From NCBI RefSeq assembly GCF_004297265.1, contig NZ_SCUT01000007.1, positions 62,001-126,000 of the forward strand: a DNA stretch of 64,000 bases. The letters run 5' to 3'. Made by a program: the position numbers and the translations under genes. Positions 47,149 through 56,908 of the stretch are shown piece by piece. The notes below the pieces were generated by a model. It saw only the letters and a list, made by a program, of their open reading frames with translations, had not been told where the DNA came from and did not search any database. The number at the start of each line of letters is the position of its first letter. Within the stretch, counting starts at the first letter, position 1. This DNA is from Reyranella sp. (lineage in GTDB: Bacteria > Pseudomonadota > Alphaproteobacteria > Reyranellales > Reyranellaceae).

Positions 47149-48336
47149 CTACCTCGTTGCCGCGACGGTGCCGCCGGCGACCAGCGTATCGATCTCGCTT
47201 GCCGAATAGCCGTGCTCCTCCAGGATCGCGCGGCTGTGCTGGCCGGGCACCGGCGCCTCGGCGCGCGCCGTGCCCGGTTCCGGCGGCAGCATGCCGGGCA
47301 GGGCGGGGACCGGTACTTTCGTCGGCACACCGGCCTGTTCCAGCCAGTGGATCAGGCCGGTTTCCTTGACGTGCGGCTGGTTGATGAAGTCGGCGTAGCT
47401 GTTCAGCCGCTCGTGCATCAGCCTGGCCTCGGTGAGCTTCTCGCTCCAGTGCGCCGAGGACTTGGCCTCGATCATCGGTCGCACGATCGCGTAGAGCGCC
47501 GCTTCGTTGGCGAGCCGTGCCGCCGGGGTGGCGAAGCGTTCCTCATGCGCCAGGGCGGGGACCTCCATCACGCGGCACAGGCTCTGCCAGTCGCTGTCCT
47601 TGAGGGCGAGGATCGACATCCAGCCGTCCGCCGTCCTGAACACGCCCCCGGGCACGCCGCCCGGCTTCATCGTGCCGCCTTCGAGATGGCACGCCATGAG
47701 TCGGATCGACTGCAGCGCCGTCGCCGACTGCATCAGGCTGACGTCGATGTAGCGCCCCTTCGTCTCGTCGCGCCGGGCGTAGAGCGCCGCGCTCACGGCC
47801 TGGAAGGCATAGAGAGCCGTCGACATGTCGACGACGATCACCGGCACGCGATGGGGAATCCCGTCCTCGCCGCGATTCTCCGCCATCAGGCCGGTATAGG
47901 CCTGCAGCACCGGGTCCATCGCCGGCCGTTCGGAGAGCGGGCCGGTCTGGCCGAAGCCCGAGATCGACACGTAGAGCAGGCGGGGCACGCGCGCCGACAC
48001 CGCTTCATAGTCGAAGCCCAGCCGCTTGATGACGCCCGGCCGGAAGCCTTCGAGGAAGATGTCGGCATCCTTCAGCAGGCGCCACACGATCTCCTTGCCG
48101 GCGTCGCTCTTCAGGTCGACGGACAGGCTGCGCTTGCCCATGTTGCCGATGATCGAAAAGGCACTGTGGCTCTCGTAGTGGACGCCCAGGGTGCGCGCCC
48201 AGTCGCCCTCGCCGATCCCCTCGACCTTGATCACCTCGGCGCCGTGCTGGGCCAGCAGCATCGCGCAATAGGGGCCGGCGATGCCCTGGCTCAGGTCGAC
48301 GACTTTTAGGCCGGCGAAGGGCGCGTCGTAGCTCAT
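47149..48336 (-). CDS. Family III CoA transferase (CaiB/BaiF)
   Basis: A 395-residue acyl-CoA:carboxylate CoA transferase. The opening FAGLKVVDLSQGIAGPYCAMLLAQHGAEVIKVEG is classic, and catalytic Asp170 sits in VIVVDMSTALYAFQ; GRYIDVSLMQSA follows as usual. It activates a carboxylic acid as CoA thioester without ATP. Its start overlaps the reductase stop by four bases (ATGA), and the PRISE gene follows, so three genes run as one unit. Confidence 0.92.
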   Translation of the reverse strand: MSYDAPFAGLKVVDLSQGIAGPYCAMLLAQHGAEVIKVEGIGEGDWARTLGVHYESHSAFSIIGNMGKRSLSVDLKSDAGKEIVWRLLKDADIFLEGFRPGVIKRLGFDYEAVSARVPRLLYVSISGFGQTGPLSERPAMDPVLQAYTGLMAENRGEDGIPHRVPVIVVDMSTALYAFQAVSAALYARRDETKGRYIDVSLMQSATALQSIRLMACHLEGGTMKPGGVPGGVFRTADGWMSILALKDSDWQSLCRVMEVPALAHEERFATPAARLANEAALYAIVRPMIEAKSSAHWSEKLTEARLMHERLNSYADFINQPHVKETGLIHWLEQAGVPTKVPVPALPGMLPPEPGTARAEAPVPGQHSRAILEEHGYSASEIDTLVAGGTVAATR

Positions 48337-49346
48337 GCGAGCTTCACCAGCATCTTGCCGAAGTTCTCGCCGCGCAGCAGGCCGATGAAGGCGCGCGGCG
48401 CCTTGTCGATGCCCTCGACGATGTCCTCGCGGTACTTGAGCCGGCCGTCGCGGATCCATTCGCCCATCTGGCGCATCGCCGGGCCGTAATGCTGCGCGAA
48501 GTCGGTGACGATGAAGCCGCGCGCCATCACGCGCTTGCCGACGAAGGTGCCGAGCAGGCGCGGCCCCATCGAGGCGCCGGTCGCGTTGTATTGCGAGATC
48601 GAGCCGCAGAGCGCGACCCGGCCGAAGAAGTTGATGTTGCGCAGGACGGCGTCGGTGATCTCGCCGCCGACATTGTCGAAATAGACGTCGGGCCCGTTGG
48701 GGCAGGCGGCGCGCAGCGCGGCGTCGAGGTCCTTTTCCGCCTTGTAGTCGATGCAGGCATCGAAGCCGAGCTCGTCCTTCACGAAGGCGCACTTCTTCGC
48801 GCCGCCGGCGATGCCGACGGTGCGGCAGCCCATGATCTTCGCGATCTGGCCCACGACCTGGCCGACCGCACCGGAGGCCGCCGACACCACGACCGTCTCG
48901 CCGGGCTTGGGCTGGCCGACATGCAGCAGGCCGAAATAGGCGGTCATGCCCGGCATGCCCAGTACGCCATTGGCCGTCGAGATCGGCGCCAGCGAGGGAT
49001 CGACCTTGCGCAGGGCCGGGCCGCCGCCGATCGCGTATTCCTGCCAGCCGAGACGATCCTCGACGATGTCGCCCACCTTGAAGTCCGGGTTCTGCGAGAC
49101 CACGACCTCGCCGACCGTGCCGCCGGTCATCACTTCGCCGAGACCCACGGGCGAGGCGTAGGAGGCGGCATCGCGCATGCGGCCACGCTGATAGGGATCG
49201 AGCGAGAGGTAATGCACCTTCACCAGAACCTCGCCATGGCGCGGCTCGGGCACCGGCACTTCCTCGACGCGGAAATCGGATTCGGCGGGCTCGCCGGGTG
49301 GGCGACGCACGAGGACGACGCGGCGGTGCGTTTTGGGGATGGTCAT
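48333..49346 (-). CDS. NADP-dependent medium-chain enone/alkenal reductase
   Basis: A 337-residue zinc-free medium-chain dehydrogenase of the YncB/leukotriene B4 12-hydroxydehydrogenase group. YLSLDPYQRGRM near 50 and VSAASGAVGQVVGQIAK near 150 mark it; FDNVGGEITDAVL follows. It reduces carbon-carbon double bonds conjugated to a carbonyl. First gene of the CoA transferase operon, divergent from the enolase-superfamily gene with 60 bases between starts. Confidence 0.9.
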   Translation of the reverse strand: MTIPKTHRRVVLVRRPPGEPAESDFRVEEVPVPEPRHGEVLVKVHYLSLDPYQRGRMRDAASYASPVGLGEVMTGGTVGEVVVSQNPDFKVGDIVEDRLGWQEYAIGGGPALRKVDPSLAPISTANGVLGMPGMTAYFGLLHVGQPKPGETVVVSAASGAVGQVVGQIAKIMGCRTVGIAGGAKKCAFVKDELGFDACIDYKAEKDLDAALRAACPNGPDVYFDNVGGEITDAVLRNINFFGRVALCGSISQYNATGASMGPRLLGTFVGKRVMARGFIVTDFAQHYGPAMRQMGEWIRDGRLKYREDIVEGIDKAPRAFIGLLRGENFGKMLVKLA

Positions 49347-49406
49347 GAGCGGTTGCCTCCGATTTGCTTTGGGGCCCACCATAGCGCGGGTTTTGCAGGA
49401 GCTGCC

Positions 49407-50543
49407 ATGCCGACGATCCGCCGTCTTTCGTTCATCGGACTCGAATATGCCTTCGCGCCGGAGAAAGCCTACGGCATGTCGCGCGGCGGCGGCTTCCGCC
49501 GACAGGGCGGGCTGGTCGAGGTCGAGACCGACCAGGGCGTGACGGGAATCGGCGAGGCCTTCGGCAATCCTCATGTGACGCGGGAGTATTTCCGCATGCT
49601 CGAACCGATGTTCCTGGGCCGCAGCATCTTCGACTTCGATCATGTTGAGGCCCGGGTGCGCAACGCTATCTATCACCTGGGCGTCGGCAACCAGCTCACC
49701 TCCTGCCTCGCAGGCATCAATGTCGCTTTGTGGGACGCGATGGCACGCGGCTTCGGCGTGAGGATCTGCGACCTGATCGGCGGCTGCGGCACGACGCGCT
49801 TCCCGGCCTATGCCTCGACCGGCTTCTTTTCCGACGATCCCGACCGCCAGCTCGAACACATGATGGCGGAGGCGGCTTCCCATCCCTATGCCGGCGCCAA
49901 GATCAAGATCGGTCGCGGCATCAGGAACGACGTCGAGCGCGTGAAGCTTGCCCGCGAAGCGCTGGGACCGGACAAGCTGCTGCTCGTCGACATCAACGGT
50001 GCCTATACGGTCGACGTGGCGCTGGAATGCGCCCGCGCGATCGAGCCGTTCAATATCCACTGGATCGAGGAGCCTCTGCCGCCGGGCGACTTCCGCGGCT
50101 ACGCCGAGCTGCGAGCGCGCTCGCCGATCGCGCTGGCGGCCGGCGAAGCCCACCATACCGTCCGCGACTTCCGCGCGCTGATCGACGGGCGCTGCATCGA
50201 CATCGTGCAGCCCTCCATTCCCGGCGTCGGCGGCATCACCGAGGCCAAGCGCATCGTGGCGCTGGCGCATGCGCAGAACCTGCGGGTCGCACCGCATGTC
50301 TGGGGCGGTGCCGTGGGTCTCGCGACGGCCTGCCATTTCCTCGCGGCGCTGCCGGCGACGCCGCACACCGAACATCCGCCGCACCCCTCGATGCTGGAAT
50401 ACGACATGAGCGACAACGAGCTGCGCACGAAGCTCCTCGAGACGCCGCTCAAGCTCGAAGCCGGGCACATCCTGTTGCCGGAAGGCCCTGGCCTCGGCAT
50501 CGAACTCGATCGGGATGCCGTCGAACGCTACCGGATCTGCTGA
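49407..50543 (+). CDS. Mandelate racemase/muconate lactonizing family enzyme B
   Basis: A 378-residue enolase-superfamily enzyme, distinct from the one at 30.9 kb. Metal ligands are probably Asp in LLVDINGAY, Glu in WIEEPLPP and Glu in AAGEAHH; base Lys in AKIKIGRG (K-x-K), and late His in VAPHVWGGAVG. The K-x-K plus HxW pattern points to racemases or sugar-acid dehydratases of the mandelate racemase group. A long open frame extends upstream but belongs to the antisense of the reductase gene. Its TGA overlaps the ATG of the ydeI-like gene. Confidence 0.88.
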   Translation: MPTIRRLSFIGLEYAFAPEKAYGMSRGGGFRRQGGLVEVETDQGVTGIGEAFGNPHVTREYFRMLEPMFLGRSIFDFDHVEARVRNAIYHLGVGNQLTSCLAGINVALWDAMARGFGVRICDLIGGCGTTRFPAYASTGFFSDDPDRQLEHMMAEAASHPYAGAKIKIGRGIRNDVERVKLAREALGPDKLLLVDINGAYTVDVALECARAIEPFNIHWIEEPLPPGDFRGYAELRARSPIALAAGEAHHTVRDFRALIDGRCIDIVQPSIPGVGGITEAKRIVALAHAQNLRVAPHVWGGAVGLATACHFLAALPATPHTEHPPHPSMLEYDMSDNELRTKLLETPLKLEAGHILLPEGPGLGIELDRDAVERYRIC

Positions 50544-51141
50544 TGGCGCCGGTCACGGTAGACCCGGACAAGGTCCGCGAGTTTGCGACGGAAGCCAGCT
50601 TCTACAGGTGGCTGGGCAAGCATCACGACGCGGAAAGCGAAGTCTGGATCAGGATCCACAAGGTCGGCTCCGGCCTGAAGTCGATCACGCCGAAGGAGGC
50701 GATCGACGTCGTCCTGTGCTGGGGCTGGATCGACGGCATCCGCAAGGGCCTCGACGAGACGAGCTTCCTGCAACGTACACGCCGCGTGGCCGCAAGAGTG
50801 TCTGGAGCCAGATCAACGTCGACAACGTCGCGCGCTTGGTCGAGGCGGGCCGCATGACCGAGCATGGGCTGAAGCAGGTCGAGGCGGCAAAGCAGGACGG
50901 CCGCTGGGACCGTGCCTATCGAAGCAAGGACTCGAAGATCCCGGACGACCTGCAGGCGGCCATCGACGCCGAGCCCAAGGCGAGGGCCATGCTGGCCATG
51001 CTCAGCGCCCAGAATCGCTTCGCGTTGGTCTTTCGGACGCAGAACATGAAGACCGAGGCGGGGCGGAAGAAGAAGATTGCTTCCTTCGTCGAGATGCTGA
51101 AGCGCGGCGAGACGATCCATCCGCAGGGGAAGAAGAAGTAG
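50543..51141 (+). pseudogene. Frameshifted YdeI/OmpD-associated family gene
   Basis: Two in-register pieces of one protein: from 50543 MAPVTVDPDKVREFATEASF through CWGWIDGIRKGLDETSFLQR, then in the next frame from 50776 YTPRGRKSVWSQINVDNVAR to MLKRGETIHPQGKKK. In intact YdeI-like proteins these segments are joined as FLQRYTPR..KS.WS.IN. One base is missing between 50774 and 50776. The family includes peptide-resistance and bacteriocin-protection proteins. Either a recent one-base deletion or an assembly error; all other parts look undamaged. Confidence 0.82.
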
Positions 51142-51143
51142 CG

Positions 51144-51245
51144 AAAGGTCCCTCGCTTTCGCTCGGGATGACATTGTTTTTGTCATCGACGCACCTGCGC
51201 CGATTTCAACAATGTTGTCATCCCGAGCGTAAGCGAGGGACCTTT
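51144..51245. repeat. Dispersed palindromic repeat, copy B
   Basis: The 30-base arms AAAGGTCCCTCGCTT... (51144-51173) and the inverted copy ending ...GCGAGGGACCTTT (51216-51245) match at 29 of 30 positions, with a 42-base centre. It sits directly after the ydeI-like stop and before the end of a convergent permease gene. Same family and same centre length as copy A at 40647. Could also serve as a bidirectional terminator. Confidence 0.8.
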
Positions 51246-51259
51246 GTCGCCTTCGTGCG

Positions 51260-52129
51260 TCAGCGCAACGTCGGATCCAACCGGTCACGCAGCCAGTCGC
51301 CCAGGAGGCTGATCGACAGGGTCGTGAGGACGATCGTGGCGGCCGGGGCCAGCATGATCCACGGCGCGTGGCTGATGTATTCGCGGCCATAGCCCACCAT
51401 GTTGCCCAGAGAGGCGAGTGGCGGCTGGACGCCGAGGCCGAGGAACGACAGGCCGCTCTCCAGCAGGATGATCTCGGGGAAGGTGAGCGTCATAGACACG
51501 ATCAGGGTCGAGGCGATGTTGGGCAGGATGTGCAGGCCGTAGATGCGGGCCGGGCTCGCGCCGAGCTGGCGGATCGCGGCGGCATAGCCCTGCTCGTTGG
51601 CGGCGAGCGTAAGGCCGCGGGAGATGCGGGCGTAGCGTTCCCAGGAATGGAAGCCCATCAGCGCGATGAACAGCGGCAGGCTGTTCCCCAGGAAGGCCAG
51701 CACCGCCAGAGCGATGATCATGAAGGGCATGCTGGCCTGGAAGTCGATGGCCATCAGCACGACCTGTTCGACGGCCCTGCGGAAGTGCGCGGCCAGGAAG
51801 CCCAGCGCCGTGCCGAGCGTTGCCGCGATGATCGTGCCGAAGAAGGCGATCAGCAGGCTCATGCGGATCGACATGATGAGACGCGAGAGCACGTCGCGGC
51901 CGAGTTCGTCGGTGCCCAGCGGATGGGCCCAGGTGCCGCCCATCAGGGCCGGCGGTGCGAGGCGCGCCTTGAGATCGAGCGCGGTGATGGAATAGGGCAC
52001 GAGAAAATCCGCGCCCAGCGCCGTCACGATCATCAGCGCGAGCCAGGCCAGCGCCAGGATGACACCGAGCGGCAGGGCGGGGAGCCAGCGACGGATGGCA
52101 GGAGCGGGCGCGCGTTCGGCGATGGCCAT
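51260..52129 (-). CDS. dppC: Peptide/nickel-type ABC permease 2 (DppC)
   Basis: A 289-residue permease, last gene of the importer operon. N-terminal cytoplasmic tail of about 15 residues, TM1 LPLGVILALAWLALMIVTALG, the DppC hallmark LGTDELGRDVLSRLIMSIR, and EAA loop NEQGYAAAIRQLGASPARI. It would pair with DppB. Copy B of the palindromic repeat lies 15 bases after its stop. Confidence 0.9.
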   Translation of the reverse strand: MAIAERAPAPAIRRWLPALPLGVILALAWLALMIVTALGADFLVPYSITALDLKARLAPPALMGGTWAHPLGTDELGRDVLSRLIMSIRMSLLIAFFGTIIAATLGTALGFLAAHFRRAVEQVVLMAIDFQASMPFMIIALAVLAFLGNSLPLFIALMGFHSWERYARISRGLTLAANEQGYAAAIRQLGASPARIYGLHILPNIASTLIVSMTLTFPEIILLESGLSFLGLGVQPPLASLGNMVGYGREYISHAPWIMLAPAATIVLTTLSISLLGDWLRDRLDPTLR

Positions 52130-52139
52130 GCTGCTCCTC

Positions 52140-53069
52140 CTAGTGCGCCGCGGCCGAGCCGCGCACGCGCGGATCGAGCCAGCCATAGGCCAGGTCGACG
52201 GTGAGGTTGGCCATCACCATCCAGGCCGCGATCACCATCAGGATGGCCTGCACGACGGCGAGGTCGCGGTTGGCCACGGCCGACACCAGCAGCCGGCCGA
52301 CGCCCGGCCAGGAGAAGACGCTTTCGACGACGACGGCGCCGGCCACCAGGCTGCCCACCATGAATCCGATGATGGTCACGGTCGGGATGGCGGCATTGGG
52401 CAGCGCATGGCGGGTCACGACGGCGTGCCAGGTCACGCCCTTGGCCGAGGCGGCGCGGATATAGGGCTGGCCCAGGACTTCGAGCATGGCCGAGCGCGTG
52501 AAGCGCGCCATGATCGCGGCGCCCCCGGTGCCCAGCGTGATGATCGGCAGGATGGCGGAGGAGATCCCGCTGCTGCCGCTGGCCGGCAGCCAGCCGAGCT
52601 GCACCGCGAACACCAGCACCAGCAGCAACGCCAGCACGAAACTCGGCATGGTGAAGCCCGCGACCGACGCCGCCATGGTCAGCCGGTCGGCCATCGAGTT
52701 GCGATGCAGCGCGGCATAGATGCCGGCGGGAATGCCGAGGCCGATCTTGAGCGCCAGCGCCGGCAGGGTGATGGCGAGGGTCGCCGGCACTCTTTCCATC
52801 ACGAGGTCGATGGCCGGCCGCCCGTCGCGCATCGACTTGCCGAAATCGCCCGTGAGGGCATGGCCGATATAGGACAGGTACTGTTCCCAGATCGGCTGGT
52901 TGAGACCCCAGGACTCGCGGAAGGCGGCAATCGCCTCGGGCGGCGCGTCGACCGACATGATGAGCAGCGCCGGGTCGCCCGACAGCCGCAGCACCACGAA
53001 GGCGAAGGTCATCACGAACAGGATGGTGAGGCCCGCGCGCAGCAGGCGCGAGGTGGCGAACATCAGCAT
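52140..53069 (-). CDS. dppB: Peptide/nickel-type ABC permease 1 (DppB)
   Basis: A 309-residue permease with six helices; TM1 LLRAGLTILFVMTFAFVVL then LSGDPALLIM, and EAA loop QPYIRAASAKGVTWHAVVTRHALPNA. The start ATG 53069 overlaps the DppF stop (ATGA); a second ATG at 53063 is possible. Ten bases separate it from dppC. Confidence 0.9.
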   Translation of the reverse strand: MLMFATSRLLRAGLTILFVMTFAFVVLRLSGDPALLIMSVDAPPEAIAAFRESWGLNQPIWEQYLSYIGHALTGDFGKSMRDGRPAIDLVMERVPATLAITLPALALKIGLGIPAGIYAALHRNSMADRLTMAASVAGFTMPSFVLALLLVLVFAVQLGWLPASGSSGISSAILPIITLGTGGAAIMARFTRSAMLEVLGQPYIRAASAKGVTWHAVVTRHALPNAAIPTVTIIGFMVGSLVAGAVVVESVFSWPGVGRLLVSAVANRDLAVVQAILMVIAAWMVMANLTVDLAYGWLDPRVRGSAAAH

Positions 53070-54067
53070 CAGGCGGCGACCTGCAGGGCGGGTTCGTGGA
53101 CGCGGTGGCAGGCGACCATGCGGCCGCCGGCCAGAGGCTGGAGCGTCGGCGCTTCGGCGCGACACTGTGCGGTGGCAAAGGGACAGCGCGTGTGGAAGGC
53201 GCAACCGGAAGGCACGTTCACCGGATTGGGCGGATCGCCCTGCAGCAGCATGCGCTCGCGTTTCGGTCCGCCGCCGAAATCGACGGTCGGGATCGCCGCC
53301 ACCAGGGCACGCGTATAGGGATGGGCCGGCGCGGCGAACAGGCTCTCCGCCTCGCCCTGCTCGACGATGCGGCCGAGATACATGACGGCGACGTCGTGGC
53401 TCACCTGGCGCACGACCTTGAGATCGTGGCTGATGAACAGATAGGCGATGCCCAGTCGTTCCTGCAGGTCGAGCAGCAAGTTGACGACCTGCGCCTGGAT
53501 GGAAACGTCGAGCGCTGAGATCGGCTCGTCGCAGACCAGCAGGTCCGGCCCCGTCATCAGGGCGCGCGCCAGCACGACCCTCTGGCGCTGGCCGCCCGAC
53601 AGTTCGTGCGGATAGCGCTCGTACTGGTGCCGCTGCAGGCCGACCGATTCCATCGCTGCCAGCGCACGGTCGCGGCGCTCCGTGGCGGTCGTCTGTTCAT
53701 GGATGACCAGCGGCTCCCCGATCTGCGTGCCGATCGGCAGGCGGCGGTCGAGGGCGCCCAGCGGATCCTGGTAGACCATCTGGATGTGTCGGCGCAGTCC
53801 GCGCCAGGCCGGCGTGCCGACGGGCGGCAGCGTCTGTCCGCGATAGTGCACGGTGCCGGACGTGGGCGGCACCAGTCCCAGCACCAGCTTGCCGGTCGTC
53901 GACTTGCCGCACCCCGATTCGCCCACCAGGCCCAGGGTGCGACCCGGCCGCAGCGCCAGCGACACGCCGTCGACGGCGCGCAGCACGGCCTTGGGGGCGA
54001 ACAGACCCTGGCCGGCACGAACCCGGTAGTGACGGCGGAGATTTGTGGCCTCGAGCAGCGCGCTCAT
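53069..54067 (-). CDS. dppF: Peptide-type ABC ATPase 2 (DppF/OppF)
   Basis: A 332-residue ATPase. Walker A GESGCGKST near 50, Q-loop YQDPLGALDRR, signature LSGGQRQR, Walker B LLVCDEP, and the OppF C-terminal CAFHTRCPFATAQC, whose four cysteines match the oligopeptide_HPY iron-sulfur or zinc-like site. Start 54067 overlaps the DppD stop by four bases. Confidence 0.92.
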   Translation of the reverse strand: MSALLEATNLRRHYRVRAGQGLFAPKAVLRAVDGVSLALRPGRTLGLVGESGCGKSTTGKLVLGLVPPTSGTVHYRGQTLPPVGTPAWRGLRRHIQMVYQDPLGALDRRLPIGTQIGEPLVIHEQTTATERRDRALAAMESVGLQRHQYERYPHELSGGQRQRVVLARALMTGPDLLVCDEPISALDVSIQAQVVNLLLDLQERLGIAYLFISHDLKVVRQVSHDVAVMYLGRIVEQGEAESLFAAPAHPYTRALVAAIPTVDFGGGPKRERMLLQGDPPNPVNVPSGCAFHTRCPFATAQCRAEAPTLQPLAGGRMVACHRVHEPALQVAA

Positions 54068-55068
54068 TCTGCGGCCTGCGGCTGGTTCCAGGCAGAGGCA
54101 CCCGGCTCGAGACGTCGGTGACAGGCGGCGGCATGCCGGAAGCCGACGAGGCGGGACGGCGGCGGCACCGTCGCGCATTTGGTCTCGGCGACCGGGCAGC
54201 GTGGCGCGAAACGGCAACCGACGGGCACCCTGCCCGGTTCCGGCACGGTGCCCGGAATGGCGGCCAGCCGGCGGCGCGGCCCGGTGAGCGTGGGCAGGGC
54301 CGCCAGCAGGCCCTGCGTGTAGGGGTGGCGGGCCGCGCCGAACAGGTCGGCGCCGGGCGCTTCCTCGACGAGGCGTCCGGCATACATCACCGCCACGCGG
54401 TCGACGTTCTCGGCCACGACGCCCAGGTCATGGCTGATCAGGATCAGCGCCATGCCGGTGTCGCGCCGGATGCTGCCCAGCAGGGCGAGGATCTGCGCCT
54501 GGATGGTGGCGTCCAGTGCCGTCGTGGGTTCGTCGGCGACCAGCAGGTCGGGTTCGCCAGCCAGTGCCATGGCGATCATGACCCTCTGGTTCAGACCGCC
54601 GGAAAGGAGATGCGGATAGTCCATGAGGCGCCGGCGGGCATCGGCGATGCCGACCTGGTCGAGCAGGCGCAGGGTCTCGGCTTCGGCGGCGCGTCCGGTG
54701 AGGCCGCGATGCAGGCCGAGCGCCTCGACGAGCTGGCGGCCGATGCGGTGGACCGGATTGAGGCAGCTCGACGGGTCCTGGAAGATCATGGCGATGCGCT
54801 TGCCGCGTACCTGTTCGAGGTCGCGGCGCGCGGCGCCGACCAGTTCCTTTCCTTCGATCCGGACCGAGCCCGTCACGCGGGCTTTGGTTGGCAGGAGACC
54901 GAGCGCGGCCAGCCAGGTCACGCTCTTGCCCGAGCCCGATTCGCCCACGATGCCCAGGGCTTCGCCCGGTGCGATGTCGAGGCTCACGCCGTCGACGGCG
55001 CGCGAGGCCTGCGCGCCGCCCGCGAAATCGACGGTGAGATCGCGCACCGCGACGAGAGGAGCCGTCAT
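54064..55068 (-). CDS. dppD: Peptide-type ABC ATPase 1 (DppD/OppD)
   Basis: A 334-residue ATPase. Walker A GESGSGKS near 40, Q-loop [15 protein letters not shown], signature LSGGLNQR (Leu-Asn in place of Gln-Arg, tolerated in DppD), Walker B LLVADEP, and the C-terminal Cys motif [17 protein letters not shown]. Ten bases lie between it and the binding-protein gene. Confidence 0.92.
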   Translation of the reverse strand: MTAPLVAVRDLTVDFAGGAQASRAVDGVSLDIAPGEALGIVGESGSGKSVTWLAALGLLPTKARVTGSVRIEGKELVGAARRDLEQVRGKRIAMIFQDPSSCLNPVHRIGRQLVEALGLHRGLTGRAAEAETLRLLDQVGIADARRRLMDYPHLLSGGLNQRVMIAMALAGEPDLLVADEPTTALDATIQAQILALLGSIRRDTGMALILISHDLGVVAENVDRVAVMYAGRLVEEAPGADLFGAARHPYTQGLLAALPTLTGPRRRLAAIPGTVPEPGRVPVGCRFAPRCPVAETKCATVPPPSRLVGFRHAAACHRRLEPGASAWNQPQAAE

Positions 55069-55078
55069 CGCACCGCCC

Positions 55079-56713
55079 TCAGATCGAGAAGTTGTTGCTG
55101 CGGAACTCCATGGCGAAGGACGGCGAAGCCTTCCACTTGATATCCTTGCGCTTGGCCGTGAAGGTCGCGTTCTGGTGCAGCACCGTATAGGCGGGATCCT
55201 CCCGCTCGCAGATCTCGAGCATGCGCCGGAACATTGCCTTGCGTTTGCCCATGTCGGTCTCGACCTCCATCGCGACCGACAGCTTGTTCATCTCCTCGTT
55301 GGTCCATTCGCCGACCTGCTGCTGCTGGCCCTGCGGCCCGTGCTGGGCGACAAGCGAGGAGATCGGATCGTTGAAGCCGGCGCTGTTGGACCAGTCGCGC
55401 ACGGCGCGCGCGCCGTTTGCGTCGAAGATCTGCTGCCAGTTCTCCTTCATCTCGATCTGCACGTTGAGGCCGGCCGCACGCCACATCTCGACCAGCACCT
55501 GCGCGGTCGATACCTGGTTGGTGTAGTAGTTGTTGAGCAGGCGGTAGGGGATCGGATCGCCCTTGTAATTGGCTTCCTTCAGCAGGGCCTTGGCCTTGGC
55601 GAGGTCGTAGGCCGGGACCGTCCAGTTCTCGACGAACATCGGGCCGTAGAATTCCCACTGCAGGCCGGCCGGCACGCGGGTGCGGCCCGACCACAGCGCG
55701 TCGACGATCGCCTGGCGGTCGATCGCATGCGTGAAAGCCTGTCGGATGCGCGGGTCGGCAAGGCGCGGATGGTTCTTGTCGAAAACCGTGATGCGGTGAT
55801 TGACGATGGTGCTGCCCAGCACCTCGAACTTCGGGTTCTTCTCGATGCCGGGGATCTGGTCCGGCGGCACGTCGCAGATGAAGTCGAACTGGCCGGCCAG
55901 CAGGCCGTTGATGCGGGTCGCGACCTCGGGCACCACCATGATGCGCACGCTCTTGAGCGGCGGGCGGCCGCCCCAGTAATCGTCATGCGCGTCCAGGGTC
56001 AGCGACTGGTCGGGCAAGAACTCGCGCACCTTGTAGGGGCCGGTCGAGACCGGCGCGCGCGCCCAGTCGAGCCAGCTCTTGGACTCCTCGTAGGCGCGAC
56101 GCGAGACGATGTCGCTGCCCAGGCGGCCGATGCGGCCCTCCATGGTCACGTCCGGCGTGCGGTTGACGAAGCGCACCGTGTACTTGTCGACGGCCTCGAC
56201 CTTCTCCAGCGCCGGGAACAGGCGCTTGGCGACGGCGGGCACTTCCGGCGGCAGGTTCTTGCCCTGCACCGCGTCGCGGATCAGCACCGAGGTGAACAGC
56301 GTCTTGTTCGAGGTGATGTCGTAGTCCGGCCCGAACATGCGGTCGCGGCTGAAGGTGAAGACCACGTCATCGGCGGTCATCTCGTCGCCGTTGTGGAACT
56401 TCACGCCCTTGCGCAGGGTGAACTCGACGGTGCGGTCGTCGATGCGCTTCCAGCTCTCGGCGAGGCCTGGCACCTCCTCCAGCTTGGCGAGCAGGTCCTG
56501 CATGATCAGCCGTTCGAAGATGAAGGAGAAGACGCGTTGGCCGACATTGGACTGCTCGCGCAACGGCTCCAGCGCGGCGCTGTTGGCGATTTGCTGCACC
56601 GCGATGGTGATGACGGGCCGGCGGTCGGACTGGCCGAGCGCAATGCGCGGCAGGCCGAAGCTGGTGGCGGCGAGGCCGGATGCGGCGATCAAAGCGCGGC
56701 GGCGCAGAAACAT
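55079..56713 (-). CDS. Family 5 extracellular solute-binding protein (peptide type)
   Basis: A 544-residue periplasmic receptor, first gene of the importer operon. Signal RRRALIAASGLAATSFGLPRIALG, then KFHNGDEMTADDVVFTFSRD (the family 5 signature), VSTGPYKVREFLPD, and an aromatic-rich late region. It may bind di- or oligopeptides, opines or other amines; ligand uncertain. The region between it and the aquaporin gene (56714-56908) holds both promoters; I see no further feature there. Confidence 0.9.
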   Translation of the reverse strand: MFLRRRALIAASGLAATSFGLPRIALGQSDRRPVITIAVQQIANSAALEPLREQSNVGQRVFSFIFERLIMQDLLAKLEEVPGLAESWKRIDDRTVEFTLRKGVKFHNGDEMTADDVVFTFSRDRMFGPDYDITSNKTLFTSVLIRDAVQGKNLPPEVPAVAKRLFPALEKVEAVDKYTVRFVNRTPDVTMEGRIGRLGSDIVSRRAYEESKSWLDWARAPVSTGPYKVREFLPDQSLTLDAHDDYWGGRPPLKSVRIMVVPEVATRINGLLAGQFDFICDVPPDQIPGIEKNPKFEVLGSTIVNHRITVFDKNHPRLADPRIRQAFTHAIDRQAIVDALWSGRTRVPAGLQWEFYGPMFVENWTVPAYDLAKAKALLKEANYKGDPIPYRLLNNYYTNQVSTAQVLVEMWRAAGLNVQIEMKENWQQIFDANGARAVRDWSNSAGFNDPISSLVAQHGPQGQQQQVGEWTNEEMNKLSVAMEVETDMGKRKAMFRRMLEICEREDPAYTVLHQNATFTAKRKDIKWKASPSFAMEFRSNNFSI

Positions 56714-56908
56714 GGCGTGAACCCCTTGGACGACAGGACCGGCACGCTAGGGCTTTTCCGTGAACGAGAGGTTTCCGTTCGGTGACGCTTCGCTTGTTGC
56801 ACTGCGGGAGATCATCCACCGCTGTGCTATGCGCCGCAGGTTTGCGCATGGGCTGGGAGAGTAGGCGGAGAAGGCGTAGATTCAGCTCCGGCAACCGGGG
56901 AGATGATC

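Noticed and set aside
47149-48792. N-terminally extended CoA transferase
   Set aside because: The extension is a shadow of the reductase gene; the family start MSYDAPFAGLKVVDL at 48336 overlaps the upstream stop as ATGA.
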